A stretch of DNA of 64,000 nt, taken from positions 37,255,477-37,319,476 of the forward strand of contig OY482848.1 of NCBI GenBank assembly GCA_960531495.1. Direction: 5' to 3'. Shown piece by piece: positions 21,660-33,900 of this stretch. The DNA comes from Zeus faber (Eukaryota; Chordata; Actinopteri; Zeiformes; Zeidae). The translations under genes and the position numbers were made by a program. Each line of letters starts with the position of its first letter. Position 1 is the stretch's first letter. Under the pieces are notes generated by a model. That model saw only the letters and a list, made by a program, of their open reading frames with translations. It was not told where the DNA came from and did not search any database.

Positions 21660-22590
21660 TGACAAGACTGGGTGAAAAGACTCGATAAGATAAAGTGTTG
21701 CTACGCTTGGATTCAACCTCAGCGAGAGCAAGTCGAATGTCTTTCCATTCAAATCAAGATGTACGATATGAAGTCATTCAGTCAGTCCCAAAAACAGCAA
21801 ATCAGGGAGGTCGGGTGACATCCCTGCAGGGGCCAGCGCATGCAGGGGTGAGGGGGCGTGAGAGCGTGGACCAGTTGGCAAAGACCGCTTTAAAATTAGG
21901 AAATATAGAAATGCAAATGAGTGCGAGTAAAGCAGAGGTTAAATGTTTCAAATGGGGAAAAACAACCAGATCAAATGCATCAAATTCAAAAGAGTGTCAC
22001 ACTTACTAGGGTTGGTAGTGGACACAGGACAGAGGAAACTGTTGACGTCCTTAAGTTTGGGGCATTGTGCACTGAACCAAACACTGAAGATGGCAGGGTT
22101 AGGTTTATGGTTAACCCTAACCCTAACCCTAACCCTATCCCTATCCCTAACCACACACAGGCCAGTGTGAGGGATGTTAGGAAGAAGAGTCAGTGCAGCA
22201 GAGCTCTACATCCTAGGAAGTCTGGGACACAGAGACACGATGAGGGGTAATGTGAGGGAATTAGGGCTGCAGGGATCCACATTAAAAGGGTTCCTGAGCA
22301 GGGCTCAGCAGGGCAGGGTACTGGTATCTTTCTGAAGGGATACAGGGTCTATTATGGGATGTGATGGATAAGCAGGGATACAGAGTCAGGGAGACTGACA
22401 TGGATAGTAGGACTAGGTGGTAAAGCATGATGGATAAAATGTACTTTTTGGTGTGTGAAGTTTTTTATTGTTTTTCTCAAGGATTTAGATTGTAAGTCTG
22501 ACATGTGATCCATACTCCGGACCAGAGGGTGGTGGTAATGCACCGAAAAGCTGGATGGCAAACGCTGTAAAACAAGAAGAAGAAAAACAT
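21660..22590 (+). mobile_element. I-like LINE fragment with RNase H, second copy
   Basis: Same content as 9420-10345: DQLAKTALKLGN RNase H motif, an internal telomere-like insert and a (GAA)n 3' tail. I see no base difference from the first copy between about 21660 and 22658, whereas the tRNA flank just to the left has many. Confidence 0.75.
22110..22156. repeat. Interstitial telomere-like repeat, second copy
   Basis: CCCTAA units and CCCTAT variants at the same place in the LINE as at 9868-9914. Confidence 0.85.
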
Positions 22591-22658
22591 TTTAAAAGTC
22601 AATTGACTCTCAAAAATGGGCCAATATAAAGTTAATTCAATAAGTCTTCAAACAGTCG

Positions 22659-23335
22659 GTGGGGGGCGGTCTCCTATGGTCACACCAGGCTGCCGGGGTA
22701 CCTGCCCTGTGGCGTTCTGGGTGCGCGGGACGCTCGTCGCTGGGGGGTCGGGCTGTGGGTGGGGGGGTCGGGCTGTGGGTGGGGGGGCCGTCTGCCACCC
22801 TCTGTTCTGTGGTCCGCATGCTCGGCGGCTGGGGGCTGACCAAGGGCCTGATAGGGGCGCGGAGCTTCCCGGCATGGCGGAGGCGCATGGAGGACCGCTC
22901 TGCGCCCATGGCTGATCGCTGTAGGTACGCTGCCTACAGCGTTCATGGGAGGTGGGCGCCCTTGGGCACGGTTGGATCCGGGGGGAAGGGGTCTGCGCGT
23001 TTGCTCCCCGGTTTGCTCCGCCCCTGTATCGATCCGGTCGCGATTCGCCTATCTCTCCCAGTGCCAAAACTCATTCTCAGCACATACACCACACAATAGG
23101 GCAAGGGCGGCCAGTGGCGATAGTGGCGCCGCCCCTGCGGTCGCCTGCGCTGGCGCTCCGGTCGTTTAGGAATCAGTTAGTTGGTCTAGTAGAAAGAAAT
23201 TTTCTTAGGTAGCTACTGTGTTCTGTCTAGGACATAGTGTGCATGATCACCGTGTGCGTTGCATTAAAATTCACTGCATATATGTATGAAAGTATGTATG
23301 TGACGAATAAACCTTGAATCTTGACTCTTGAAGGG
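22659..23335 (+). mobile_element. GC-rich element with LINE-like 3' tail
   Basis: A GC-rich body (tggggggtcgggctgtgggt repeated twice) ends with catatatgtatgaaagtatg, tgacgaataaacc and CTTGA-type repeats at 23268-23335. The same tail is inserted in Rex3 at 49034-49116. The tail resembles L2-like LINE ends. Homology with unit 1 stops exactly at 22658, so this began an insertion there. Confidence 0.5.
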
Positions 23336-25230
23336 CTTGCAGGATGGGTGGGGTGCAAGTTATGTGGGTGGGGATGCGGCGGGCTGCTGCCATCTTGCCT
23401 GTCACGCTCCTACCCAAGCGTGCTTCTCATGTGTCCCCAAATTGTAATGCCACTCATATACAATCCTACTCCAAGCGACACTCCACCGGACCAGGGTCTG
23501 CGGGGCAGGAGGGGTGCCAGTGATTCAGGTTCGACTTGCCTGACGGACTCGCACCCCCAACCCTGCAATTTTAACTGCAATTACCAACAGCACACATTGA
23601 GCACTGGAGTTTTCCGCGGTGGCGGGTCGCTGGCGGGTCAGTTTGGGGAAGTGGTTGGCCAGGGGGGTGATATGGTGGGTCCCCCCTGCCGGCTGGGCTG
23701 GAGTCCTGACGGCTTGTGCCTGGTGGCTTAGGATGTGCTTTGGAAGAAATTATTCTGCAAGATCGGTGAGGTCAATCTGCCCACTACAAGAAAACAAAAA
23801 CTGAGAATATTCGAGATATTTATTCTGCAGAATAAAAAGAAAGGTTCAGTACTGCACCAAAGCAGTGTTCTGACCAGTCTGATGTTATTTCTGCTGAAGA
23901 GGGCTTTATACAAAAACAGAGGGTGTGGCTTGGGTCAGAAGTCCTTTTCAAGTCTGTGACCCCCAACTGTTTCCCTGGATGCCACCCTCAGACAGTGAAT
24001 TCACAGGAACCTGTAAATGACCTGGCAGACGCGGATTACAATCCCTTACAATGCACCTCCAGGCTCCCTGTGGTTATTATTCATCTCCATAGAAGGTAAA
24101 CAGGACAAAATGTGATCTGGTTCTTCCATATTAGAATTGACATTGTAGAGAGAAAGAACATTTCTGTTATAAGAATTTTATAACATACATATTGTTGTGC
24201 CTTTCACGTGAACTCTTGTACAACATATGTGTACTCGGTTTGTCCTTCTAAATGCTAAGTAAGAGTTCACGTTTTATTGCTGTGCCTTTCAAGTTAACTC
24301 TTGTACGATGTTTGTATACTCGGTTTGTCCTTCTAAGGCTAAGTAGAACTCCTGTCGTGAAAAGGAAGTTAACTAGTCACTTACTGTGTCGTAAAGATGA
24401 GGAAGGAAACCTCAACAGATAGTCGGTCTCAACCAAACTCCCCCATCAATGATCTACGCAGGGGCGTTGCGACATCTACTGACCTTCCTCCCAGCGACTC
24501 CTCAGTTTTCCACTCCAAGAAGACTGTATGAAAAGCTCAAACTCTCCAGTGAGAATTGAGCACTTCCTCTGTAACATTCTGTTGTGTTGTTACACTGAAA
24601 CTGTTCCTCTTGTACAACCTTGGATCCTCTTGTACAAGATTAAATACTTTATTAACCTAAAGTATTTGTCTCAGATTTCCTCTGTAACGGTTAGTCCGTC
24701 CACAAACAAAGTTTATAACTGTTAAACTTTTACAATTTCTCTTTACATAAACTCTGGGGGGCTCCTGGGAAAACAGAGACAATGTTTTAACCCCCCCCCC
24801 CCTACAGGTAGAGGCCTTTGTTCTCATTCAAAATAGTTGATCATGTGCATTTTTCTCTCACAGTAGTGCGACCTGGCTGGGCTGCGGAGAGCACCACCAG
24901 GTGCCTTTCGGGGCCCCTGGGGGGGCTGCTTGCCGTTGTGGGTGTGGGTTGGGGTGTGGGGGGCGGCTGTTGGCCTTTTGCTTCTGCTGCCTGGCTTCTC
25001 TGCTGTGGGTGCCCCGGGTGCTGGGGGTGGTGGAGGGCCCAGATGGGGTGTCTACACAGCTGCGGAGTTCGGGGGGCTTCGGGGCCCTTTCCACTGCTTG
25101 AAGGCGCCGAGACTTATACACAACAACCAACTGGGATAAGTCCTGTACGCACACACACACACACACACACCCCAGCACCCTCCTGGTTGCATTCCTCTCC
25201 TTTTCTCCCTCATTTACTGTCATAACTATG
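23336..25230. other. Mixed unclassified repeats, no gene
   Basis: 23340-23740 and 24840-25130 are GC-rich (cctgggggggctgcttgccg, ggtgctgggggtggtggagg) and look like parts of an unidentified element. 24190-24730 carries an internal duplication around aactcttgtac and could be a solo LTR, but I cannot define its ends. (C)n lies at 24790-24803 and (CA)n at 25149-25172. None of this is present in unit 1. Confidence 0.4.
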
Positions 25231-25668
25231 ACAGGAAGAGGCCACGTGACCAGTTGTAGTTCCAGTTTTCCTGGACGTAATTCACTGTTTTTCGATATAC
25301 ATGTTGTCGTCCAGTGTTCTTGTTTTTGTGTAAATGTTGTTTGTTTCTATGTTTATTTGTCTCACCGTGGTGATTCTCTCTTTTGGAGTAGTTATCAGTT
25401 GTTTATTAACCCAAACATTGGTAAATAGTTCTCCAAAGAGGGGGTTGGTGGTGGTTGTGTATAATAAAAGCTGTGCTCAGGTCGTCACAGGACAGAGTTA
25501 TTGCAGCAGTTGTTGATGATTAAAGAATGAATAAAGAGTTTCATTGCAGGTTGACAAATTCAACTCCACTTGCAAATAACCCTGTCCTGAATACGATGGA
25601 ACAAATACTCTGTGTTGTATGTCCAGCACCCTGACAGCACAGGTTAAAAAATAAATAAATAAATAAAT
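25231..25668 (+). mobile_element. Unclassified retroposon with (AAAT)n tail
   Basis: The element ends in aaaaaataaataaataaata at 25647-25668, directly against the sequence that continues unit 1 at 10643, so its right edge is an insertion edge. The part 25485-25645 also occurs inverted at 8767-8935. Its left edge is uncertain. Confidence 0.5.
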
Positions 25669-26952
25669 AGTCGAGCTGTAGTGAGTGATATTTATTTGCA
25701 TTCCAAGAATATGGCGGTCTGAATCCCCTTAAAAGAAGAAGTAACAGTTATTAACGTTATTATAACCAAGCTAGCTTTAGCATGAGCATAAAGCTGCTGG
25801 TCACTATCCACTGTGTGTGAAGGTTCATCATAGGATTTCTCAAAGGAGTTTCTGGAAAACCCTTCAGTTTTATTATTATTATTATTATTACTATAATTAT
25901 TATTATTATTGGGGTCTTTCTAGAATGTTATTTGAAAGTGACTTAACACACATATCCTACATTATGGGCTGCTTTCCTGGACAGGCCTTTCACTACACAT
26001 GGTTAGTTGTCGTTTAGTTGTGCTCGGACCCGTTGGAAAAGAGAGTTCCTCCGCTCGCTGGGTTCTTCCAAATATCTGTTTGATAGACGACGTTGAATAA
26101 AACGTTAGAAAAGCAAACTAACTTTTTCAAAAACTATCTTAGCTCCGTAAAGTCGTCGTTTTCTTCTTCCACGAGCGTACGACGTACACGCTCAATGCAG
26201 ACGTTCATGCCCACTTCTGCTGTTGAAGTCATGTGTTTCCAGTCCACCATGGACATCCATGGGGGACATCCTCCATCTTTGGTCTGCGCCTGGGTCCCTC
26301 TCCACATATAGAAAACATGTTAAAATATAAGAAAGTGATGGTGGCGCCAATAGAGATGCATTCAGAACATGTATAGCACTTATAAGATCAGTGCTTGATC
26401 ACGGTTCTGTACATATAGATCAGCATCTTTAAAATCTTTAAAAGGCTACAAGTAATGTGGCCAGAGGGCTCCATTACATGCATCCAACAAGGCCTTAACT
26501 GGTTGTTCTCCCTAACAACAGGTTCTTTAAAATCCCGGCAAATCACATAAGCAGCAAAATGGTGAATAGAAAACTACAGCTTTATTTAATAAACAGCAGT
26601 TAATGTAAGAGGGGAGGGCTTGCAGAGGCTGACATATCAGTCAGATTCACAATCCGTTTATTTCTCAATGTACATTTACCAGGAATTTCTCTGCTGAGGT
26701 TTGGTCACTTCAGCACAGACCATAAGCATTAAAACATAAAAAGCTCAACAGTCTGAAAAAAAGGAGAACACAAATAGTAATAAAATAAAATTAAGAAATA
26801 CTATTTAAATGTCAAAATGCTAAAAATACAAAACAGAAATAGTAAGCTGGTGCAGGCCGCATCACACTACCTTCAGCTCCAGTTTTTGTAGAGATAACAC
26901 AATATGATGTTTGCACACACCAGTACTTTGGGTTGCTGAAGCCAGGTGCATA
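25669..26952. other. Non-coding part of unit 2
   Basis: 25669-25868 matches 10643-10850, then (TTA)n at 25870-25912. 26340-26490 encodes a decayed LINE stretch (CIALIRSVLDHGS). 26530-26650 matches 11400-11530. 26100-26310 has a minus-strand frame I cannot place. Confidence 0.5.
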
Positions 26953-27150
26953 CATTACATTGATCAGACGCTTTTATCCAAAGCTACTTACAATTATTCA
27001 AACACCGACGGACGCAGCCATCAGAAGCAATTAGGGGTTAAGTGTCTTGCTCAAGGACACTACAGCACGCTAGCAGGAGGAGCCTGGGATCAAACCAGCA
27101 ACCTTTGGATTACTAGACAACCAGCTCTACCTCCTGAGCTACCGTCCCCC
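26953..27150 (-). mobile_element. tRNA-derived SINE
   Basis: The minus strand reads a tRNA-like head (gtagctcaggaggtagagct with a B-box-like ggtttgatccc), a body (gctcctcctgctag, gtgtccttgagcaagacact) and a tail with ggataaaagcgtctgatcaa. Four near-complete copies occur in the window. Confidence 0.8.
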
Positions 27151-27989
27151 ACCTGATACGTTTTAAGACATCCAGAATACTTTCTGTTCCCAGTTACTGC
27201 TAATCTACTTTTGAATGGCAACAACTTCAGGGTTGAATGGTGACGACCGTGAAGACTCAGTGGTCAACAGCTTCTTTTAAACACTCTTCTGAGGCGGCGA
27301 GTTTGGGATGGCTTCTGGCCTCAAAATGGCAGAAGTGGCAGAGTTTTGGGTTCATCTCCATTCTGATTGGCTGTTGATAATTCCCTGACTAGTGAAGGTA
27401 ATTTAACTTTATACGCAAAAAATCACATATCTCCACACAACACTATGTTCAAAACAATTAATGATTTCACAACATAAACTCTTGTGACAATGTTTACATA
27501 CAAACAAATACAATTAAAACCAAACACATGGTCAAGGCATCAGTCATCTTCCACAACCACTCTCAATAACATAACATTCTTGAGCAATTAACGATTAAGA
27601 TTTGGAATTACTAACTATAACAACATTATATCAACACACATCCTAATAAAAGGCATAAGGCATCTTTAATCAAATTTTATTAAGCACCACAGGACACTGT
27701 GATGTTGGTAGTGGTCGCGGTTTTCTGGTCGGCCGCCAAATGGCAACCTGGCTGAATGAAAATGTATGCATTTAAACAATATTATTAGTATCCTCCCCAA
27801 ATTAGTTTGCATTGTGATGAGAGTTGGATCATTTATAGAAAGATCTCCACTAATGCATTGATCAAGTAACGGTCTATGTCTAGGCTCCCTGCTCGTGGCT
27901 GTTAGACAGTGATTTCCAGTTGTAAGATCAATGTAAATGTGCTAGTTAGAGTTTCTATAATCCTGATTTTTGTTTTATTGTTGACATTG

Positions 27990-30900
27990 TTACGGCTGTT
28001 CTCCTGTGTGGGTACGCTGATGTTTTTTAAGAAATCCTGATCTATTGAATCCTTTCCCACACTGTTGACATTTGTACGGCTGTTCTCCTGTGTGGATACG
28101 CTGATGTTCCTTGAGAGATTGTGATTGACTGAATCCTTTCCCACACTGTTGACATTTGTACGGCCGTTCTCCCGTGTGAGTATGCTGATGTCTCTTAAGA
28201 CATCCTGATCTATTGAATCCTTTCCCACATTGTTGACATTTGTACGGACGTTCTCCTGTGTGGATACGCTGATGTTCCTTAAGAGATTGTGACTGATTGA
28301 ATCCCTTCCCACACTGTTGACATTTGTATGGTCGTTCTCCTGTGTGAACATGTTGATGTCTTTCGAGATTTTGCGATTGTTTGAATCCTTTCCCACACTG
28401 CTGACATTTGTACGGCTGTTCTCCTGTGTGAATACGCTGATGTCTTCCAAGATTTTGCAATTGACTGAATCCTTTCCCACACAGGTGACATTTGAACGGC
28501 TGTTCTCCTGTGTGAATACGCTGATGTCTTTCGAGACGTGCTGAAAGACCGAATCCTTTCCCACATTGTTGACATTTGTACGGCCGTTCTCCTGTGTGAA
28601 TAAGCTGATGTACCTTGAGATAACCTGATTGACTGAATCCTTTCCCACACTGCTGACAGTGGTACAATCCTTTGTTTACTGTGTGGATACGTTCATGAAT
28701 TTTGAGTTGACTTGATGGAAAATCTGTCTCATCCAACTGGGAGTTCACGACTGCAAGAGAAAGAAAGAAAGAAAGAATGAAAGAAAGAAAGAAAGAAAAA
28801 GTAAGAAATAAAGAAAAAGAAAAAGTCAGAGGGCATGCAGGGCTCAACACTCACTTTTAAGAGCTGGCAACCAGGCATCAGCTTTTGGTTGCTGAAACTG
28901 AAAATATGGTTGCCATTATCGCCTTACAGTTTTAGTTATTAAGATACTATGCAGTTATAAATCAGCTTAATAATGAAAATGTGACATGAAAGAAGTGTTG
29001 AAAAGCAGTAACTGAATGATTCTTTGTAGTTTATTTTTCATCAGATTGTTATAGAATTTGAATCTCAAGAGGGAAAGAAACAAACCAAGACAGACAAGAG
29101 TTGGGATAACACTAACTCCTCTGGTCACATTTTGCCTGATCACACTTCCACGTAATTCTAACTTGCATCTTTCCATTTAAAAGTAGCTCTCCTCCAGATG
29201 GGGTCTGAGCCATGTTCAATATTAATACTTCAATATTAATACTGTCTGTCTACAAAGATAAGAACTGATAAGAACAACGGAGTCACTAAGTCGGACCAGG
29301 AATTAACAGACAGATGTGAAACCACTTAACTGATCCCAAACTCTATGAAAACGAAACCCCTTTCTCATCCTGATGAACATTCAAATACGCACATGAAAGA
29401 TAACGACAGACACTGAGACCCAGCGGACACAGCAGGACACCAATCTGTGTGTTGATAACCTCACTGTCACTTTTCTATTGTCTCCCACCAAAGTCGCACA
29501 AAGGTGAAAGTTTCCCCGGCATCTCCTGCCACGAACTGATAACACGCCCAAAGAAATGGCCTCTCTGGAACAATTCTTGGTATTACGGTATCTACATGAG
29601 TTATCAATTTAATCAATCTGTAACCAACCTATGTTTAAGCTAAAAATGTTCCCATTCAAATGGATTGACACTCCTCTCTACGGCAAGAAACGGCGGAGAT
29701 ATCCACGCCACACCAGATCTCAAGGTATTTCTTTCATGGACCATGTTTTTTCACATCTAGTTTTTGTTTTTAGTTTAGTTTTCGTTAACTGCACAGGGAC
29801 GCAAACACATGTACGAGTGTGAAAAAAGGTCTTAGGATGGTAGCTCAGGAGGTAGAACTGGTTGTCTAGTAATCTAAAGGTTTCTGGTTGGATCCCAGGC
29901 TCCTCCTGCTAGCATGCTGTAGTGTCCTTGAGCGAGACACTTAACCCCTAATTGCCCCCGATGGCTGCATCCGTTGGTGTTTGAATAATTGTAAATCCTT
30001 TGGATAAAAGCGTCTGCTAAATGTAATGTAGTCTGAAATGTAATTATGGTGGGAGCCGACGGTTGCCAGAGTTCAAATGAACGCGTCGTTCTCTCGGATG
30101 GATACTTTTTTTTTTTTAAATCAAAAATACTAAAATGGCTCACCGCGCCATACCCCTCCCCCACGATATTTCTTTGTGTTTTTGGTTCAGGTTCATCTGG
30201 TTCTTTCTCAGTTGAATCAATTTGCACATTTGTTTGTGATGTTGACAGGTTAGTTGAACTTTTAACTCTACGTCGAAAAACCTTATATTGTTTGTTATTT
30301 ATTTATTTGCCAATCAGTTTGGACGATCAAAAGATGACCTTTCACCTCTAACCAATCACATTTGTCGAAATAGAAATAAGCCTCGCCCAAAGATTGCGCT
30401 TGTAAACACAGTACACACAAAGCGGAGACAGAGCGCAGCGTCCGAAACTCGGATCCGAAGCCGAAAGATGATGTATCCTTGACAACAAGGACACAAACGT
30501 TCATAGTTGTATTTTTTTGATATTTAAGTTCTGACCCAAAGCAGACGCTAAATATTAATTGTGTAAAATATGTCGACGAGACGTCAACACCACAAACTTT
30601 ATAAATTATTTACACCTTCTTGTCATATTTATTTTGCTTTGGATTTCATCAAAATTGTGACAGGTCAAAGCAGCCCTCTCTCCAGAGTATGTCAACATTC
30701 TCATCTTCTTAAAGAACAATACTTTTGGCAGGGGTCCTTACTCATGTAACATGGAAGATACCACATGTTTTGGGTGGGGGTCCAAGACAGCGCCGCCATC
30801 TGCGATGGACTGAGTAGTGGACTCGTTCTCTGTGGAAGATGAGGACGTGGGGCGGACACATGGCTCTCGGGTTGAAGCGCTCCTAAAAAGGAAGTGATGT

Positions 30901-33900
30901 AATGTCACGGAACTCAGAAAACTCAGAAGTAATGCTGCATTCAATGGAACTTGGATAACTGTAATTTGTGTTGTTTTCCACCAGATATTATTTTTATTTC
31001 AAAAGATGTTTTGTTGAATTACAAATAATTGTGCTATTAGTTGTATTATGAAATCATTGTAATTCATAAGCAACATGACTAACCTGGACCCGTATGTGCT
31101 GCCTTGAAGCTATTTTTGATAATTATTATTATTCAGATAAAAGTTACTTATTAAGAAACAAGTGTTTTCTTTACAAATCAACACTCGATAGTCTAACAAT
31201 GGCAACAGGAAACAATAAAACGTTACCTGACTGATGTTCTCGGGTCTCCATCCAATCTTCATCACTATCTTCAGTTTGAGAAGAGTCTGAAGAGAGGAGC
31301 TTCTCATCACAAGTTGGTTGTGAAACAGAAGCTGGATCTAAGCTCCCAGCTGCTTCTGATATTCCACAGTCCTGAGCACGTTCTCCATCACTTTCACTCT
31401 TCACACAGACAGGAAGGAATGGGAACTTGGTCCAGAGGTCCTCCTCTTCCTCTTTAATGTGTGGAGGCTCTGGCTCCACCTTGACCAGACTGGGGCTCCT
31501 CTCCTGCTGCTCCTCTTTACAGACAGACAGCTGCTGGAGCTCTGGAGGCAACACTGAAATACAGACACAGTCAGTGCAGAAAACTAGGATAGTGTGTCCA
31601 AGCTGAGGTGAGAGGGCTCTTTAATGGTCACGTCAACTTGTATTGTGTAATGTTGTCAAATGTTGTTAGTGACAGACAGACAGATAGATGTACAGTGGGG
31701 CAAAAAAGTATTTAGTCAGCCACCAATTGTAAAAGTTCTCCCACTTAAAAAGATGAGAGAGGCCTGTTATTTTCATCATAGGTTCACCTCAACTATAAGA
31801 GACAAAATGAGAAAAAAAAATCCAGAAGATCACATTGTCTGATTTTTAAAGAATTTATTTGCAAATTATGGTGGAAAATAAGTATTTGGTCAATAACAAA
31901 AGTTCATCTCAATACTTTGTTATATACCCTTTGTTTGCAATGACAGAGGTCAAACGTTTTCTGTAAGTCTTCACAAGGTTTTCACACACTGTTGCTGGTA
32001 GTTTGGTCCATTCCTCCATGCAGATCTCCTCTAGAGCAGTGATGTTTTGGGGCTGTCGCTGGGCAACACAGACTCTCAACTCACTCCAAAGATTTTCTAT
32101 GGGGTTGAGATCTGGAGACTGGCTAGGCCACTCCAGGACCTTGAAATGCTTCTTACGAAGCCACTCCTTCGTTGCCCGGGCGGTGTGTTTGGGATCATTG
32201 TCATGCTGAAAGACCCAGCCACGTTTCATCTTCAATGCCCTTGCTGATGGAAGGAGGTTTTCACTCAAAATCTCACGATACATGGCCCCATTCATTCTTT
32301 CCTTTACACGGATCAGTCGTCCTGGTCCCTTTGCAGAAAAACAGCCCCAAAGCATGATGTTTCCACCCTCATGCTTCACAGTAGGTATGGTGTTCTTTGG
32401 ATGCAACTCAGCTTTCTTTCTCCTCCAAACACGACAAGTTGAGTTTTTACCAAAAAGTTCTATTTTGGTTTCCTCTGACCATATGACATTCTCCCAATCC
32501 TCTTCTGGATCATCCAAATGCTCTCTAGCAAACTTCAGACGGGCCTGGACATGTACTGGCTTAAGCAGGGGGACACGTCTGGCACTGCAGAATTTGAGTC
32601 CCTGGCGGCGTAGTGTGTTACTGATGGTAGCCTTTGTTACTTTGGTCCCAGCTCTCTGCAGGTCATTCACTAGGTCCCCCCGTGTGGTTCTGGGATGTTT
32701 GCTCACTGTTCTTGTGATAATTTTGACCCCATGGGGTGAGATCTTGCATGGAGCCCCAGATCGATGGAGATTATCAGTGGTCTTGTATGTCTTCCATTTT
32801 CTAATAATTGCTCCCACAGTTGATTTCTTCACAACAAGCTGCTTACCTACTGCAGATTCAGTCTTCCCAGCCTGGTGCAGGTCTACAATTTTGTTTCTGG
32901 TGTCCTTTGACAGCTCTTTGGTCTTGGCCATAGTGGAGTTTGGAGTGTGACTGTTTGAGGTTGTGGACAGGTGTCTTTTATACTGATAACGAGTTCAAAC
33001 AGGTGACATTAATACAGGTAACGAGTGGAGGACAGAGGAGCCTCTTAAAGAAAAAGTTACAGGTCTGTGAAAGCCAGAAATCTTGCTTGTTTGTAGGTGA
33101 CCAAATACTTATTTAACCGAGGAATTTACCAATGAATTCATTAAAAATCCTGCAATGTGATTTCCTGGATTCTTTCCCCCCATTCTGTCTCTCATAGTCG
33201 AAGTGAACCTATGATGAAAATTACAGGCCTTTCTCATCTTTTTTAGTGGGAGAACTTGCACAATTGGTGGCTGACTAAATACTTTTTTGCCCCACTGTAT
33301 GTAATAAAGTAGAGTGTCTCTTCATACAGACAGACGGACAGACAGACAGATAGATGTGTGTAATAAAGTAGTGTCTCTTCATACAGACGGACAGACAGAT
33401 AGATGTATGTAATAAAGTAGTCTCTTCATACAGACAGACAGACAGATGTATGTAATAAAGTAGAGTGTCTCTTCACACAGACAGACAGACAGATAGATGT
33501 ATGTAATAAAGGAGAGTGTCTCTTCATACAGACAGACAGACAGATAGATAGATGTAATAAAGTAGAGTGTCTCTTTATACAGACAGACAGACAGACAGAT
33601 AGATAGATGTATGTAATAAAGTAGTGTCTCTTCATACAGACAGACAGACAGATAGATGTATGTAATAAAGTAGTGTCTCTTCATACAGACAGACAGACAG
33701 ACAGACAGATGTATGTAATAAAGGAGAGTGTCTCTTCATACAGACAGACAGACAGATAGATAGATGTAATAAAGTAGAGTGTCTCTTTATACAGACAGAC
33801 AGACAGATAGATGTATGTAATAAAGTAGTGTCTCTTCATACAGACAGACAGACAGATAGATGTATGTAATAAAGTAGTGTCTCTTCATACAGACAGACAG

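Noticed and set aside
32282-32950. Plus-strand frame of 222 residues
   Set aside because: It is antisense to the Tc1 transposase and has no homology of its own.
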